Assembly: GCA_023142175.1 (NCBI GenBank) | Contig: JAGLJX010000148.1 | Span: 1-7,865 of the forward strand | Source of the DNA: Emcibacter sp. | GTDB taxonomy: Bacteria > Pseudomonadota > Alphaproteobacteria > Sphingomonadales > Emcibacteraceae | Length of the DNA: 7,865 nt | Direction: 5' to 3' | In this document: positions 1-6,257 of the stretch, in pieces | Layout: the number at the start of each line of letters is the position of its first letter | Position numbering within the stretch: the first letter of the stretch is position 1 | Program-made: the position numbers and the translations under genes | The notes under the pieces: generated by a model | Told to the model about the DNA's origin: nothing | Seen by the model: only the letters and a program-made list of their open reading frames with translations | The model's database searches: none

Positions 1-198
1 CGACCCTCTCTTTTCAGTTAATACATACATTAGTCTATATTTAGGAAAAAGGGAAGAAAGGTTGCTTTGGGTCGCAAGCAGCCCTTCATAATCAAGATAA
101 AATCTTAAACTACCTAGTAAAATAAAATATTAAATTATGGCTCAGACCTTAAAAAAAACTCAAAAAAACTCAAAAAAATCAGATCACAAAAGAGGATG
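1..198. other. Gene-free left edge with phased A-tracts
   Basis: No convincing coding sequence is visible here. The only plus-strand reading frame open from the window edge ends after about 30 codons and matches nothing I recognise. The stretch is strongly AT-rich. Its one distinctive element is a run of three A-tracts of 7-8 bases at 151-158, 162-168 and 172-178, separated by CTC, so the unit repeats every 10 bp. Read on the minus strand, these become T-runs lying 20-50 bases past the stop of the RNase H gene. They could help end that transcript, but no clear stem precedes them. Confidence 0.5.
151..179. repeat. Three 10-bp-phased A-tracts (AAAAAAACTC unit)
   Basis: The unit AAAAAAACTC occurs at 152-161 and 162-171, and a third, incomplete copy starts at 172. 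A-tracts repeated at the helical period are known to bend DNA, so local intrinsic curvature is a reasonable inference. On the minus strand the same bases give three T-runs just beyond the end of the RNase H-like gene. The short repeat could also have arisen simply by slippage. Confidence 0.6.
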
Positions 199-687
199 TT
201 AAAACTCTTCTCGCAACGCACGTCTAGATGCCTGATCAACCAAACCGAACAATCTATCGATTTCATCTTTCTTGCTAGATGCCTTATGGCCAACTACCTT
301 AATTAACTTGTATTTTATTCTAGAAGTTAATCGGTAAAACTCCTGATACAACTCATAATTATTCAGCCGTTTATTTTTACTAGAGAAATAATTACTCTGT
401 TCAAGACGAATACGCCTACCCGGCAGACTAAGAATATTTTGGGAATCTGTATAAACCGTCAAAGTAACATCTCTTTCGTCAACCAAAGTAATTATTTCAG
501 CCAATGACCACAACAAAGTTTGCAATTCCAATTTAGTTGAACTTGTTTGTTCAAAACGTTTAACTTTTACCGTATCTTTAAGTGAGTTTATAGACACGCT
601 CTGATCAGATACAACAAGGTAAGCGCCATAGCCCACCTTTAACTGAGTATTAACACTACCGTCAGTAAAAACTTGCAAGCAAGGCAT
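199..687 (-). CDS. RNase HI-family protein (RNA-DNA hybrid endonuclease)
   Basis: A 162-residue protein with the RNase H fold, expected to cut the RNA strand of RNA-DNA hybrids in the cytoplasm using two metal ions. The pattern of RNase HI catalytic residues is complete: D9 in FTDGS, E54 in TKLELQ, D81 in YTDSQ, H134 in VVGHKAS and D151 in LVDQASR. A basic segment at about residues 90-118 (RRIR, KNKR) sits where the substrate-binding handle of E. coli RNase HI lies. Unlike housekeeping rnhA, the first strand turn lacks the glycine/proline-rich GNPGPGG loop, having TQLKVGYGAY instead. This suggests an accessory paralogue rather than the main rnhA, so I give no symbol. The length fits a single-domain enzyme. 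The next gene on the same strand starts 116 bp upstream, so co-transcription is possible but unproven. Family assignment is firm; cellular role is unknown. Confidence 0.85.
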   Translation of the reverse strand: MPCLQVFTDGSVNTQLKVGYGAYLVVSDQSVSINSLKDTVKVKRFEQTSSTKLELQTLLWSLAEIITLVDERDVTLTVYTDSQNILSLPGRRIRLEQSNYFSSKNKRLNNYELYQEFYRLTSRIKYKLIKVVGHKASSKKDEIDRLFGLVDQASRRALREEF

Positions 688-803
688 TTCTTATCCGTTC
701 AAAAATTTAGACCCTTTTGCGTTGGCATAACATATTCCGACCAAAGGTTAGCTAACAGCCAAAACATATTCAAAACACCCGGGTTATCCTAATAATAATC
801 GAC
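688..803. promoter_or_regulatory. Spacer upstream of RNase H gene with 10-bp palindrome
   Basis: This 116-bp gap lies upstream of the RNase H gene and downstream of the DsbA-like gene, both on the minus strand. It holds a perfect palindrome GTTAGCTAAC at 747-756, flanked by two direct copies of CATATTC at 731-737 and 765-771. The arrangement resembles a small operator, but I see no well-matched promoter pair, and no regulator gene is adjacent. The regulatory reading is inference only. Confidence 0.25.
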
Positions 804-1439
804 TTATATATTGAGAAGTGCGTCTATTCTAGAAAGTGTTGCATTATAGTCTTGGTAATCATGTTCCAAAAAATGGATGGAGTTATTATGCCCAAGTACC
901 AAGGATGGAAAACCTCTTTGTGCAAGCCTTCTCGACAATGAAATTTGACTTATTAATTCTTGTTCTACTTCTTTAGAGTTTAATTCCAAAGTAAATTGAT
1001 CAACATCTATTTCTTGTTCGATCAACTCATTTTTAAGTTCAGTGGCCAGTTGGATCAAGATATTGTCATCAGACGGGTTTAACGCCCGAAGATAATAACC
1101 TTGCTGAATAGCCGTTATCATTTCTTTCTCAAATTTCTGTAATCGGGCAGCAAGAACGGCCCTACATGCAGGGTATGTTGACCTTTGCGGTGTGTTTTTT
1201 TCCCAAAATTCGAAATTAAACTCTGTGCCGAGCATGTCTTGAATTCTTTGCCAAGCGCCTTTGATCATTAGCTGTGTTTCTTGGGACATTGGTAAGCTAC
1301 TATCAGGCGCCAGGCCCCCTACCACATATTCAACTTTAATTGTCGAAGGTAGATTTTCCTGTATCTTGTTCCAAGTAGGTGTAAATCCATAACACCAACT
1401 GCACATCGGATCATGGATATAATATAAAATTGATGTCAT
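804..1439 (-). CDS. DsbA/FrnE-like thioredoxin-fold oxidoreductase, cytoplasmic
   Basis: A 211-residue protein of the DsbA-family group that includes FrnE and 2-hydroxychromene-2-carboxylate isomerase-like proteins. The N-terminus runs straight into the first strand of the fold and a CxxC active site, HDPMCSWCYGF, with C13 and C16. The middle is mainly helical (about residues 55-170). A cis-proline loop, RGFPSLVLG (P178), precedes the final strand, as expected for a thioredoxin-type active site. No signal peptide or membrane segment is present, so it should act in the cytoplasm, unlike periplasmic DsbA. Likely activity is thiol-disulfide exchange or reduction; the substrate cannot be read from sequence. 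The start is supported by GGAG on the minus strand (CTCC at 1450-1453), about 10 bases upstream of the ATG. Base composition is AT-rich like the neighbouring RNase H gene. Family is secure, function general. Confidence 0.85.
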   Translation of the reverse strand: MTSILYYIHDPMCSWCYGFTPTWNKIQENLPSTIKVEYVVGGLAPDSSLPMSQETQLMIKGAWQRIQDMLGTEFNFEFWEKNTPQRSTYPACRAVLAARLQKFEKEMITAIQQGYYLRALNPSDDNILIQLATELKNELIEQEIDVDQFTLELNSKEVEQELISQISLSRRLAQRGFPSLVLGHNNSIHFLEHDYQDYNATLSRIDALLNI

Positions 1440-1812
1440 TAAATATAATCTCCAGAGTTAACTAAGCAAACTAGTATTCGGTTCGGTTGACAAAAGCAAC
1501 AATTACAAACGAAATCGGCACCTCCATAAGTACTCCAGTTACAGCAGAAAATTTCCGCTTTGGATCGGAAGCGCCCTTCATCATCATGATAGAATCTAAC
1601 CTTTTATTCGATAAATCGCACCAAATAGAAGCAATTACACATATGATTTATGGATGTTTTAAAGGTAAGGTAATTCGCTACCTTATGCAGAGCCTTAGGT
1701 TAAGAGATTTTAGGTTTATTAAGGCCGTATAGACCACCAAAGATAATCTTGCACTACCCGGCAAAACAAAATGTTAGTTTATTGATCAACCCTCTGAAAA
1801 CACTAACGAAAA

Positions 1813-1844
1813 ACCTGTAAATAGACCTGCAAATAGACCTGTAA
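1813..1844. repeat. 12-bp tandem repeat, about 2.7 copies
   Basis: The copies are ACCTGTAAATAG (1813-1824), ACCTGCAAATAG (1825-1836) and a partial ACCTGTAA (1837-1844). The second differs from the first by one base. The repeat lies in non-coding sequence between the DsbA-like gene and cspA. Its purpose is unknown; a slippage product or protein-binding iterons are both possible, though three copies are few for iterons. Confidence 0.6.
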
Positions 1845-2057
1845 TGACTATATAGGCAATTTTGGCGGACAGCTAATTATACCAGATAATAGCGAATTAC
1901 ATTGACCTGATGGTTAAAGTAGTATTTATGGCATACACGTTTGATTAATAAATTTACCAACACTCCACTTCTCTTTCCAAGTAATTCGGTTCAGTTGATG
2001 GCGATAGACGTAAGTCATTATCAAGCCGACAAATTCGATCACAATATTGCGATTGAA

Positions 2058-2083
2058 TATAATATAGATATTTACACTAGGAG
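2058..2083 (+). promoter_or_regulatory. Candidate -10 box and ribosome-binding site of cspA
   Basis: A consensus TATAAT lies at 2058-2063, but no hexamer at the proper spacing upstream resembles TTGACA, so the promoter is tentative. A strong AGGAG at 2079-2083, seven bases before the ATG, fixes the cspA start. If this -10 is used, the leader would be only about 20 bases, much shorter than the long thermosensing leader known for E. coli cspA. A longer transcript from further upstream is equally possible. Confidence 0.35.
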
Positions 2084-2090
2084 AAATTAA

Positions 2091-2297
2091 ATGGTAACCG
2101 GTACAGTAAAATGGTTTAACTCAAATAAAGGTTTTGGTTTCATAGAGCCTGAAGATGGCGGCAACGATGTGTTCGTTCACATTACTTCCGTAGAACGCTC
2201 AGGCCTTTCAGGCTTAGATGAAGGCCAAAAGGTTGAATTCGAAGTTGAAGAACAAAAAGGTAAGCTATCTGCTTGCAACTTGAAAGTAGCTTCTTAA
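2091..2297 (+). CDS. cspA: CspA-family cold-shock protein
   Basis: A 68-residue single-domain protein that is essentially one cold-shock domain, the usual length for this family. It binds single-stranded RNA or DNA and acts as an RNA chaperone that melts secondary structure in the cytoplasm. Both nucleic-acid-binding motifs are plain: RNP1-like KGFGFI (residues 13-18) and RNP2-like VFVHI (27-31), following the opening VKWFN. The wording around RNP2 ([13 protein letters not shown]) and the [10 protein letters not shown] segment resemble alphaproteobacterial rather than enterobacterial paralogues. The start is set by AGGAG seven bases upstream. A strong hairpin terminator follows 24 bases after the stop, so the gene looks monocistronic. 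Whether it is cold-induced cannot be told from sequence. The symbol is used at family level, since such genomes usually carry several csp paralogues. Confidence 0.95.
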   Translation: MVTGTVKWFNSNKGFGFIEPEDGGNDVFVHITSVERSGLSGLDEGQKVEFEVEEQKGKLSACNLKVAS

Positions 2298-2321
2298 ATT
2301 AAGCTTGCTTTAAAGTTATTT

Positions 2322-2356
2322 AAAACACGGACTAGATTTAAAGTCCGTGTTTTTTT
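2322..2356 (+). terminator. Intrinsic terminator of cspA
   Basis: A perfect 12-bp stem is formed by 2322-2333 (AAAACACGGACT) and 2342-2353 (AGTCCGTGTTTT) around an 8-base loop, followed by more T to 2356. GC-rich stem plus T-run directly after a coding sequence is the classic Rho-independent arrangement. The A-rich left arm means it could also work in the opposite direction, although no minus-strand gene lies to its right within range. Confidence 0.92.
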
Positions 2357-2550
2357 ATGCCTATAGTAAATCCCCCCCTGTTCCGCCGCTTATCTTATCA
2401 ACTGCATAGCCGCCTTAAAATTAGGTAAAACCCCTAATTCTTTAAATATATGCGCCCTAGGTTATATTATGCAAATGGACCATAATTATTTTGGTTTACA
2501 GATGTTTTTGTTAAGTATTTTTGAATTTAGGTAATTTGCTAGATTTGTAG

Positions 2551-2556
2551 TATAAT
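2551..2556 (+). promoter_or_regulatory. Candidate -10 box upstream of HD-GYP gene
   Basis: A perfect TATAAT lies 66 bases before the HD-GYP start codon in AT-rich sequence. The upstream hexamers at usable spacing (for example TTTAGG at 2526-2531) match TTGACA poorly, so this is only a plausible sigma-70-type promoter element. Confidence 0.3.
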
Positions 2557-2622
2557 AGCCCCTCTTTCCTTGAGTTATCTTTCGCAGGCATAATAGGAAC
2601 AATCAGTCTCGAGGTACATAAT

Positions 2623-3231
2623 ATGAATAATGAAAATCTTAGCGATATATGGCTACATCTGCTCAATCATAAAAAACTTATTATTGATATGATTGAGTTG
2701 AACGACCCTTATAATGCTCATCACAATAACAACAGCGCCTATATTGCCCTCTTGCTGGCAAAACGCATGGGGTTAAGCTCTACTCAGTGCAAAATCATTA
2801 AGCTTGCCGCTAACCTGCATGATATTGGCAAGCAGAGTATCCCAAAGACTATTCTCAGCAAACCAACCAGATTGTCCAAGGAAGAATATCAACTGGTCCA
2901 AACCCACGTGACTGTTGGTGCGGAACTTCTGTCTGACGTTGGCTTTCCAGAAGAAGTCGTTAGGGGCGTGGGAGAGCATCATGAGCGCATAGATGGCTCT
3001 GGGTATCCTAAGGGACTTACTCAGGATGAAATATCAATCGAAGGGCAAGTGGTCGGGCTAACGGACGTGGTATCCAGCCTGATATCAAAAAGAACATATC
3101 GAGATACTTTGTCAAAAAATACGGTCGTAAGTATTCTACAGGGTGAAAAACATAAATTTGACAAAGAGATGATGAGAATGGCTGTTGAAATTGTCATGGA
3201 GAATGACTTGGCGGACGGTCACTTACATTAG
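2623..3231 (+). CDS. Stand-alone HD-GYP domain protein, likely c-di-GMP phosphodiesterase
   Basis: A 202-residue protein made almost wholly of one HD-GYP domain, a metal-dependent phosphodiesterase family that hydrolyses cyclic di-GMP. The motifs appear in the expected order: first-helix DPYNAHH (28-34, metal-ligand His), LHDIGK (65-70, the HD pair), QTHVTVGAELL with H95, GEHHERIDGSGYP (117-128, two His plus the GYP signature), then GLTDVV (145-150) and KRTYRD. All expected metal and substrate residues seem present, so an active enzyme is likely. There is no receiver, PAS or membrane domain, so sensing must come from a partner or from expression level. In the first helix the usual GHxxRVA is changed to HHNNNSA, losing the common Arg. 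GAGG at 2611-2614 supports the start. The downstream gene is convergent, so it appears monocistronic. A different cyclic dinucleotide or nucleotide substrate cannot be excluded. Confidence 0.88.
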   Translation: MNNENLSDIWLHLLNHKKLIIDMIELNDPYNAHHNNNSAYIALLLAKRMGLSSTQCKIIKLAANLHDIGKQSIPKTILSKPTRLSKEEYQLVQTHVTVGAELLSDVGFPEEVVRGVGEHHERIDGSGYPKGLTQDEISIEGQVVGLTDVVSSLISKRTYRDTLSKNTVVSILQGEKHKFDKEMMRMAVEIVMENDLADGHLH

Positions 3232-3298
3232 GCATTTAACGCTCATTATGACAGCTTCTGACGGAAATTATATGGTGGTTTACTAGGAGCTATTATTT

Positions 3299-4234
3299 CT
3301 AGCTAGCTTCAATCCTCTTTAGCTCATCTTCTCTATAATATTCCTTATGCACAAACCGATAGGTCGGCATACCACCATCACGCACAGCTTTCACCGTGTC
3401 ATATGGTGCGGGTGGGGTATAATCAAAAGGCTCTTCACCAATGCAATAGGCGGCCTTATTGCGTTGCTCAATACAAGCCAGCAATTGTTCCTGCTTGAGG
3501 GGAATATAATCGGGCCTGTGCGGACCTTTAGCGGTCTCTACCGATGCGGTGCGAAACTCGTAATAAACGACCCTGCGCATCTTGTCAGATTTATTAGCCG
3601 GCGAACCATGAAGCACATTGATGTTATGAAATATCACATCTCCCGCTTTAACCGGAATGGGAACGGCCTTTTCAAAAGAAAAATCTTCACTTTTGTAGTA
3701 AGGACTAGCCTTTTCTTCGCTCCATTTATGGCTTTTTGGAATACCCCAGATACAGGTGTCTTCATCCGCATCATCAAGATAAAAATCCACGTTAAAAATA
3801 GGGGTTTCGCCCGCGCAGTGATTTCGGGAATCCCGGTGCCAGGGAACAACTATCCCTTCACCCGGTAATTTAAACACGCTCGCATCCCAAGTGGGGATGA
3901 AGTCTTTCCCCATAAGTTTTTCAACGGAACGCAGAATATAGGGATGCGCTAATAGCACCTTACAGGCCTCGCTCTTATCAATGATATAATCGATACGGCG
4001 CAAAACATCCTCACCGCTTTTATGTCCCTTACCATAGCAAAAATCTTCGGCAGCGTCCTTGGCATCCTGACCTTCATCAGCCAACCGATCCATTTCTTTG
4101 ATTAACAGAAGTCTCTCTTCCTCGCCCAAAATATTTCGCAGGATAACAAAGCCATTTTCAAGAAAAAATCCTTTCTCATCATCGCTTAAACAGAATTTGG
4201 CTAATTCATTTGCCAGATTGTTATTTTGGGACAT
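3299..4234 (-). CDS. Phytanoyl-CoA dioxygenase (PhyH) family protein
   Basis: A 311-residue cytoplasmic protein of the Fe(II)/2-oxoglutarate-dependent PhyH oxygenase family, which hydroxylates small organic substrates with release of CO2 and succinate. The facial triad is visible as H133 and D135 (PWHRD) and H209 (NVLHGSP). The arginine pair R220/R221 ([11 protein letters not shown]) is placed to bind the 2-oxoglutarate carboxylate. The opening ([14 protein letters not shown]) is the usual PhyH start, and the [15 protein letters not shown] segment is typical of the C-terminal barrel strands. Length is normal for the family. The real substrate is unknown: bacterial members act on many compounds, and phytanoyl-CoA itself is not implied. 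The gene converges with the HD-GYP gene (67 bp apart) and diverges from fhs. No Shine-Dalgarno sequence stands out upstream of this ATG, so the exact start is less sure than the family. Confidence 0.87.
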   Translation of the reverse strand: MSQNNNLANELAKFCLSDDEKGFFLENGFVILRNILGEEERLLLIKEMDRLADEGQDAKDAAEDFCYGKGHKSGEDVLRRIDYIIDKSEACKVLLAHPYILRSVEKLMGKDFIPTWDASVFKLPGEGIVVPWHRDSRNHCAGETPIFNVDFYLDDADEDTCIWGIPKSHKWSEEKASPYYKSEDFSFEKAVPIPVKAGDVIFHNINVLHGSPANKSDKMRRVVYYEFRTASVETAKGPHRPDYIPLKQEQLLACIEQRNKAAYCIGEEPFDYTPPAPYDTVKAVRDGGMPTYRFVHKEYYREDELKRIEAS

Positions 4235-4417
4235 GGAGGGGCTGCTTTCATTAGGAACCTGATTATTCTAAAATATATTTTATTTTGCCAACTTTCAACT
4301 ATCTTAAAACACAATAAAATCTACAAGTTCGTTCGGTATTACAACTTTGTGACTATTCAGCTATTAAAGAGTGAGGTAAGATCAACGACTATACAAAATA
4401 AAAAGGCAGACCCACGA
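4235..4417. promoter_or_regulatory. Divergent promoter region between PhyH gene and fhs
   Basis: This 183-bp AT-rich gap must carry the start signals for both divergent genes. It is much more AT-rich than the fhs coding region. Candidate elements are TTGCCA at 4285-4290 and TAAAAT at 4315-4320, but their spacing (24 bp) is too long for one sigma-70 promoter. No riboswitch-like fold was recognised. A weak AAGG at 4403-4406 precedes the fhs ATG. Confidence 0.4.
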
Positions 4418-6103
4418 ATGGCACCAAATTCATATCTAAGCGATATTGAAATCGCACGATCAGCAACCGCAAAACCCATCGAGGAAATCGCAGAAAAAAT
4501 AAATATCCCTGCCTCTGCTCTTACCCGCTACGGTAATGACAAGGCAAAGGTGAGCCTTGACTATATCGACAGCCTTAGGGATAAGCCGGACGGCAAGCTG
4601 ATACTGGTAACCGCCATAACCCCCACCCCCGCAGGAGAAGGTAAAACCACCACAACCGTCGGCCTTGGTGATGGGCTTAACAAGATCGGCAAAAAAGCTA
4701 TGATCTGTATTCGCGAACCCTCACTTGGCCCCTGCTTTGGTATGAAGGGCGGGGCCGCCGGTGGTGGCAAAGCCCAAGTGATCCCTATGGAGGATATTAA
4801 CCTTCACTTTACCGGCGATTTTCACGCCATAAGCTCCGCCAATAATCTGCTGGCGGCATTGATCGACAATCATGTCTATTGGGAAAATACCTCCGGCCTA
4901 GATACAAGACGGATCACATGGCGGCGGGTGATGGACATGAATGACCGTTCCCTGCGTCAGATTACCACATCGCAAGGCGGTGTGCCAAATGGCTATCCCC
5001 GTGAAGGCGGCTTTGACATAACGCCCGCATCAGAGGTCATGGCCTGCTTCTGTCTCGCCACTGATTTAAAAGACTTAAGGCGCAGACTGGCAAAAATACT
5101 GGTCGGCTTCACCAAAGACCGTAAGCCAGTTTACGCCAATGAAGTGCTGGCCGATGGCCCCATGGTGACGTTGCTCAAAGATGCCATGATGCCGAATATA
5201 GTTCAGACTTTGGAGCATAATCCGGCCTTTATCCACGGCGGCCCGTTCGCCAACATCGCCCATGGTTGCAATACGGTCATTGCTACAAAAGCCGCCCTGA
5301 AAATGGCTGATTATGTGGTTACCGAAGCAGGGTTCGGCGCAGACCTTGGGGCTGAGAAATTCTTCAATATTAAATGCCGTAAAGCGGGGCTGACACCCGA
5401 TGCGGCGGTTCTGGTTGCTACAATCCGCGCCCTCAAAATGCATGGCGGCGTGAAAAAAGAAGACTTAGGCGAAGAGAATGTCTCGGCTGTAAAAAAAGGA
5501 CTGGCTAATCTGAAACGCCATGTGGAAAATCTCGCCAAATTCGGCGTTAAAGAAGTGGTTGCTATAAACCGCTTCCCCACCGATAGCGACGCAGAGGTTC
5601 AGTGCGTGGTGGATGGATGCGCAGAAATGGGCATTAAAGCCATCGAGGCAACCCATTGGGCCGATGGTGGTGACGGCACCACCGAACTGGCCCGCCATGT
5701 GGCAGAAATGGTTGATGGCAATGGCAGCACATTCCAGACGCTGTATAATGACGATATTTCACTCTGGACTAAAATCCAGATCATCGCCGAAGAAATATAT
5801 GGCGCAGATGAAGTTGTTGCCGATCAGAAAATCCGTGACCAGATCAAGCAATATCAAAAGCAGGGCCTTGGCCATTACCCCATCTGTATGGCGAAAACTC
5901 AATATAGCTTCTCAACCGACCCCAACCTGAAAGGCATCCCCAAAAACCATGTGGTACCGATCCGTGAGGTACGGCTGTCCAACGGGGCGGAATTCCTGCT
6001 GGTGGTTTGCGGTGACATAATGACCATGCCCGGCCTCCCCCGAACCCCCGCCGCCAATAAGATTGAGGTCGATGAGGACGGGGTGATACAGGGGTTATTT
6101 TAG
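4418..6103 (+). CDS. fhs: Formate-tetrahydrofolate ligase
   Basis: A 561-residue enzyme that joins formate to tetrahydrofolate using ATP, giving 10-formyl-tetrahydrofolate for purine and initiator-tRNA formylation or for one-carbon assimilation. It is cytoplasmic and usually a tetramer. The nucleotide-binding loop [13 protein letters not shown] (residues 68-80) is intact. The highly conserved block from EPSLGPCFG through KGGAAGGGK to [11 protein letters not shown] (about 100-138) and the later [10 protein letters not shown] are unmistakable. The frame stays open upstream to a TTG at 4226, which would add 64 residues. I chose the ATG at 4418 because [13 protein letters not shown] matches the normal N-terminus and gives the usual family length of about 557 residues; the extra part is AT-rich and unlike the family. 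The next gene to the right is convergent, so fhs looks monocistronic. An imperfect hairpin covers its stop codon. Confidence 0.97.
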   Translation: MAPNSYLSDIEIARSATAKPIEEIAEKINIPASALTRYGNDKAKVSLDYIDSLRDKPDGKLILVTAITPTPAGEGKTTTTVGLGDGLNKIGKKAMICIREPSLGPCFGMKGGAAGGGKAQVIPMEDINLHFTGDFHAISSANNLLAALIDNHVYWENTSGLDTRRITWRRVMDMNDRSLRQITTSQGGVPNGYPREGGFDITPASEVMACFCLATDLKDLRRRLAKILVGFTKDRKPVYANEVLADGPMVTLLKDAMMPNIVQTLEHNPAFIHGGPFANIAHGCNTVIATKAALKMADYVVTEAGFGADLGAEKFFNIKCRKAGLTPDAAVLVATIRALKMHGGVKKEDLGEENVSAVKKGLANLKRHVENLAKFGVKEVVAINRFPTDSDAEVQCVVDGCAEMGIKAIEATHWADGGDGTTELARHVAEMVDGNGSTFQTLYNDDISLWTKIQIIAEEIYGADEVVADQKIRDQIKQYQKQGLGHYPICMAKTQYSFSTDPNLKGIPKNHVVPIREVRLSNGAEFLLVVCGDIMTMPGLPRTPAANKIEVDEDGVIQGLF

Positions 6104-6116
6104 GGAAAATACCCCT
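6090..6116 (+). terminator. Imperfect hairpin across the fhs stop codon
   Basis: AGGGG-TATTTT (6090-6094 and 6096-6101, one bulged T) pairs with AAAATACCCCT (6106-6116) around a 4-base loop. The stem overlaps the end of the fhs reading frame and its TAG. No T-run follows, so it may protect or process the 3' end rather than act as a textbook terminator. Confidence 0.35.
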
Positions 6117-6124
6117 CACAAGTC

Positions 6125-6145
6125 ACCCTGAATTTAGTTCAGGGT
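6125..6145. repeat. Short palindromic intergenic repeat (ACCCTGAA stem)
   Basis: A perfect 8-bp inverted repeat, ACCCTGAA (6125-6132) and TTCAGGGT (6138-6145), with a 5-base loop. Sequences of this pattern are dispersed in many alphaproteobacterial genomes as small REP-like elements; that comparison is from memory. It lies in the gap between two convergent genes, a common place for such elements. Confidence 0.55.
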
Positions 6146-6179
6146 CCATGTTTGATACAACTCGATTACGGACAAGTGG

Positions 6180-6230
6180 ATTCCTGCCTTCGCAGGAATG
6201 ACGAAAAGGAGCAGGAATGACGAAAAGGAG
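6180..6230. repeat. REP-like hairpin plus 19-bp tandem duplication
   Basis: ATTCCTGC (6180-6187) and GCAGGAAT (6192-6199) form a perfect 8-bp stem with a CTTC loop, a pattern I recall as a widespread intergenic repeat. The right arm and its flank, GCAGGAATGACGAAAAGGA, is then repeated exactly, at 6192-6210 and 6211-6229. The left arm therefore has two possible pairing partners. The element sits between the converging fhs and COQ10/RatA genes and could terminate or stabilise transcripts from either side. Confidence 0.65.
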
Positions 6231-6257
6231 TAGTAATAACAAAGTTTAGTAAAACAG

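Larger units (their letters stand above)
1440..2090. other. 651-bp intergenic stretch without a convincing gene
   Basis: This lies between two divergent genes, the DsbA-like gene and cspA. An open frame at 1487-1732 (plus, TTG start, 81 codons) has no ribosome-binding site and no recognisable domain, so I do not call it. Visible structure includes a perfect 7-bp hairpin (TAAGGTA at 1666-1672, TACCTTA at 1679-1685), a 12-bp tandem repeat at 1813-1844, and two near-identical 15-mers at 1476-1490 and 1984-1998. Near cspA there is TATAAT at 2058-2063, without a good -35 partner, and AGGAG at 2079-2083. The stretch could be a decayed gene or a short insertion remnant; neither can be shown from sequence alone. 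Confidence 0.45.
2298..2622. other. 325-bp spacer between cspA and HD-GYP gene
   Basis: The left part contains the cspA terminator. In the middle is a second, weaker hairpin: AATTAGG at 2419-2425 pairs with CCTAATT at 2433-2439 around a 7-base loop. It has no T-run on the plus strand, though the minus-strand reading ends in a short T-rich stretch. The right part holds a consensus TATAAT at 2551-2556 that may serve the HD-GYP gene. No open frame here is worth calling. The sequence is strongly AT-rich. Confidence 0.5.

Noticed and set aside
2..91. Possible C-terminal end of a gene entering from the left
   Set aside because: The open frame is only about 30 codons from the edge, with no recognisable motif. 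Chance is sufficient.
1487..1732. 81-codon plus-strand open frame starting with TTG
   Set aside because: It has no ribosome-binding site, a weak start codon and no recognisable domain. A hairpin lies inside it and a near-repeated 15-mer overlaps its start. Chance opening in a long gap is likelier than a gene.
1813..1844. CRISPR array
   Set aside because: The repeat unit is 12 bp in direct tandem with no spacers, and no cas gene is present.
3347..3868. 173-codon plus-strand open frame opposite the PhyH gene
   Set aside because: It is antisense to a well-supported oxygenase gene with its full metal-binding motif, and its translation resembles no family.
4235..4417. Tetrahydrofolate or other riboswitch upstream of fhs
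   Set aside because: No conserved riboswitch core or paired stems could be recognised in this AT-rich gap.
5075..5930. Several minus- and plus-strand open frames of 60-120 codons inside fhs
   Set aside because: All overlap the conserved fhs reading frame and have no family features or start signals.
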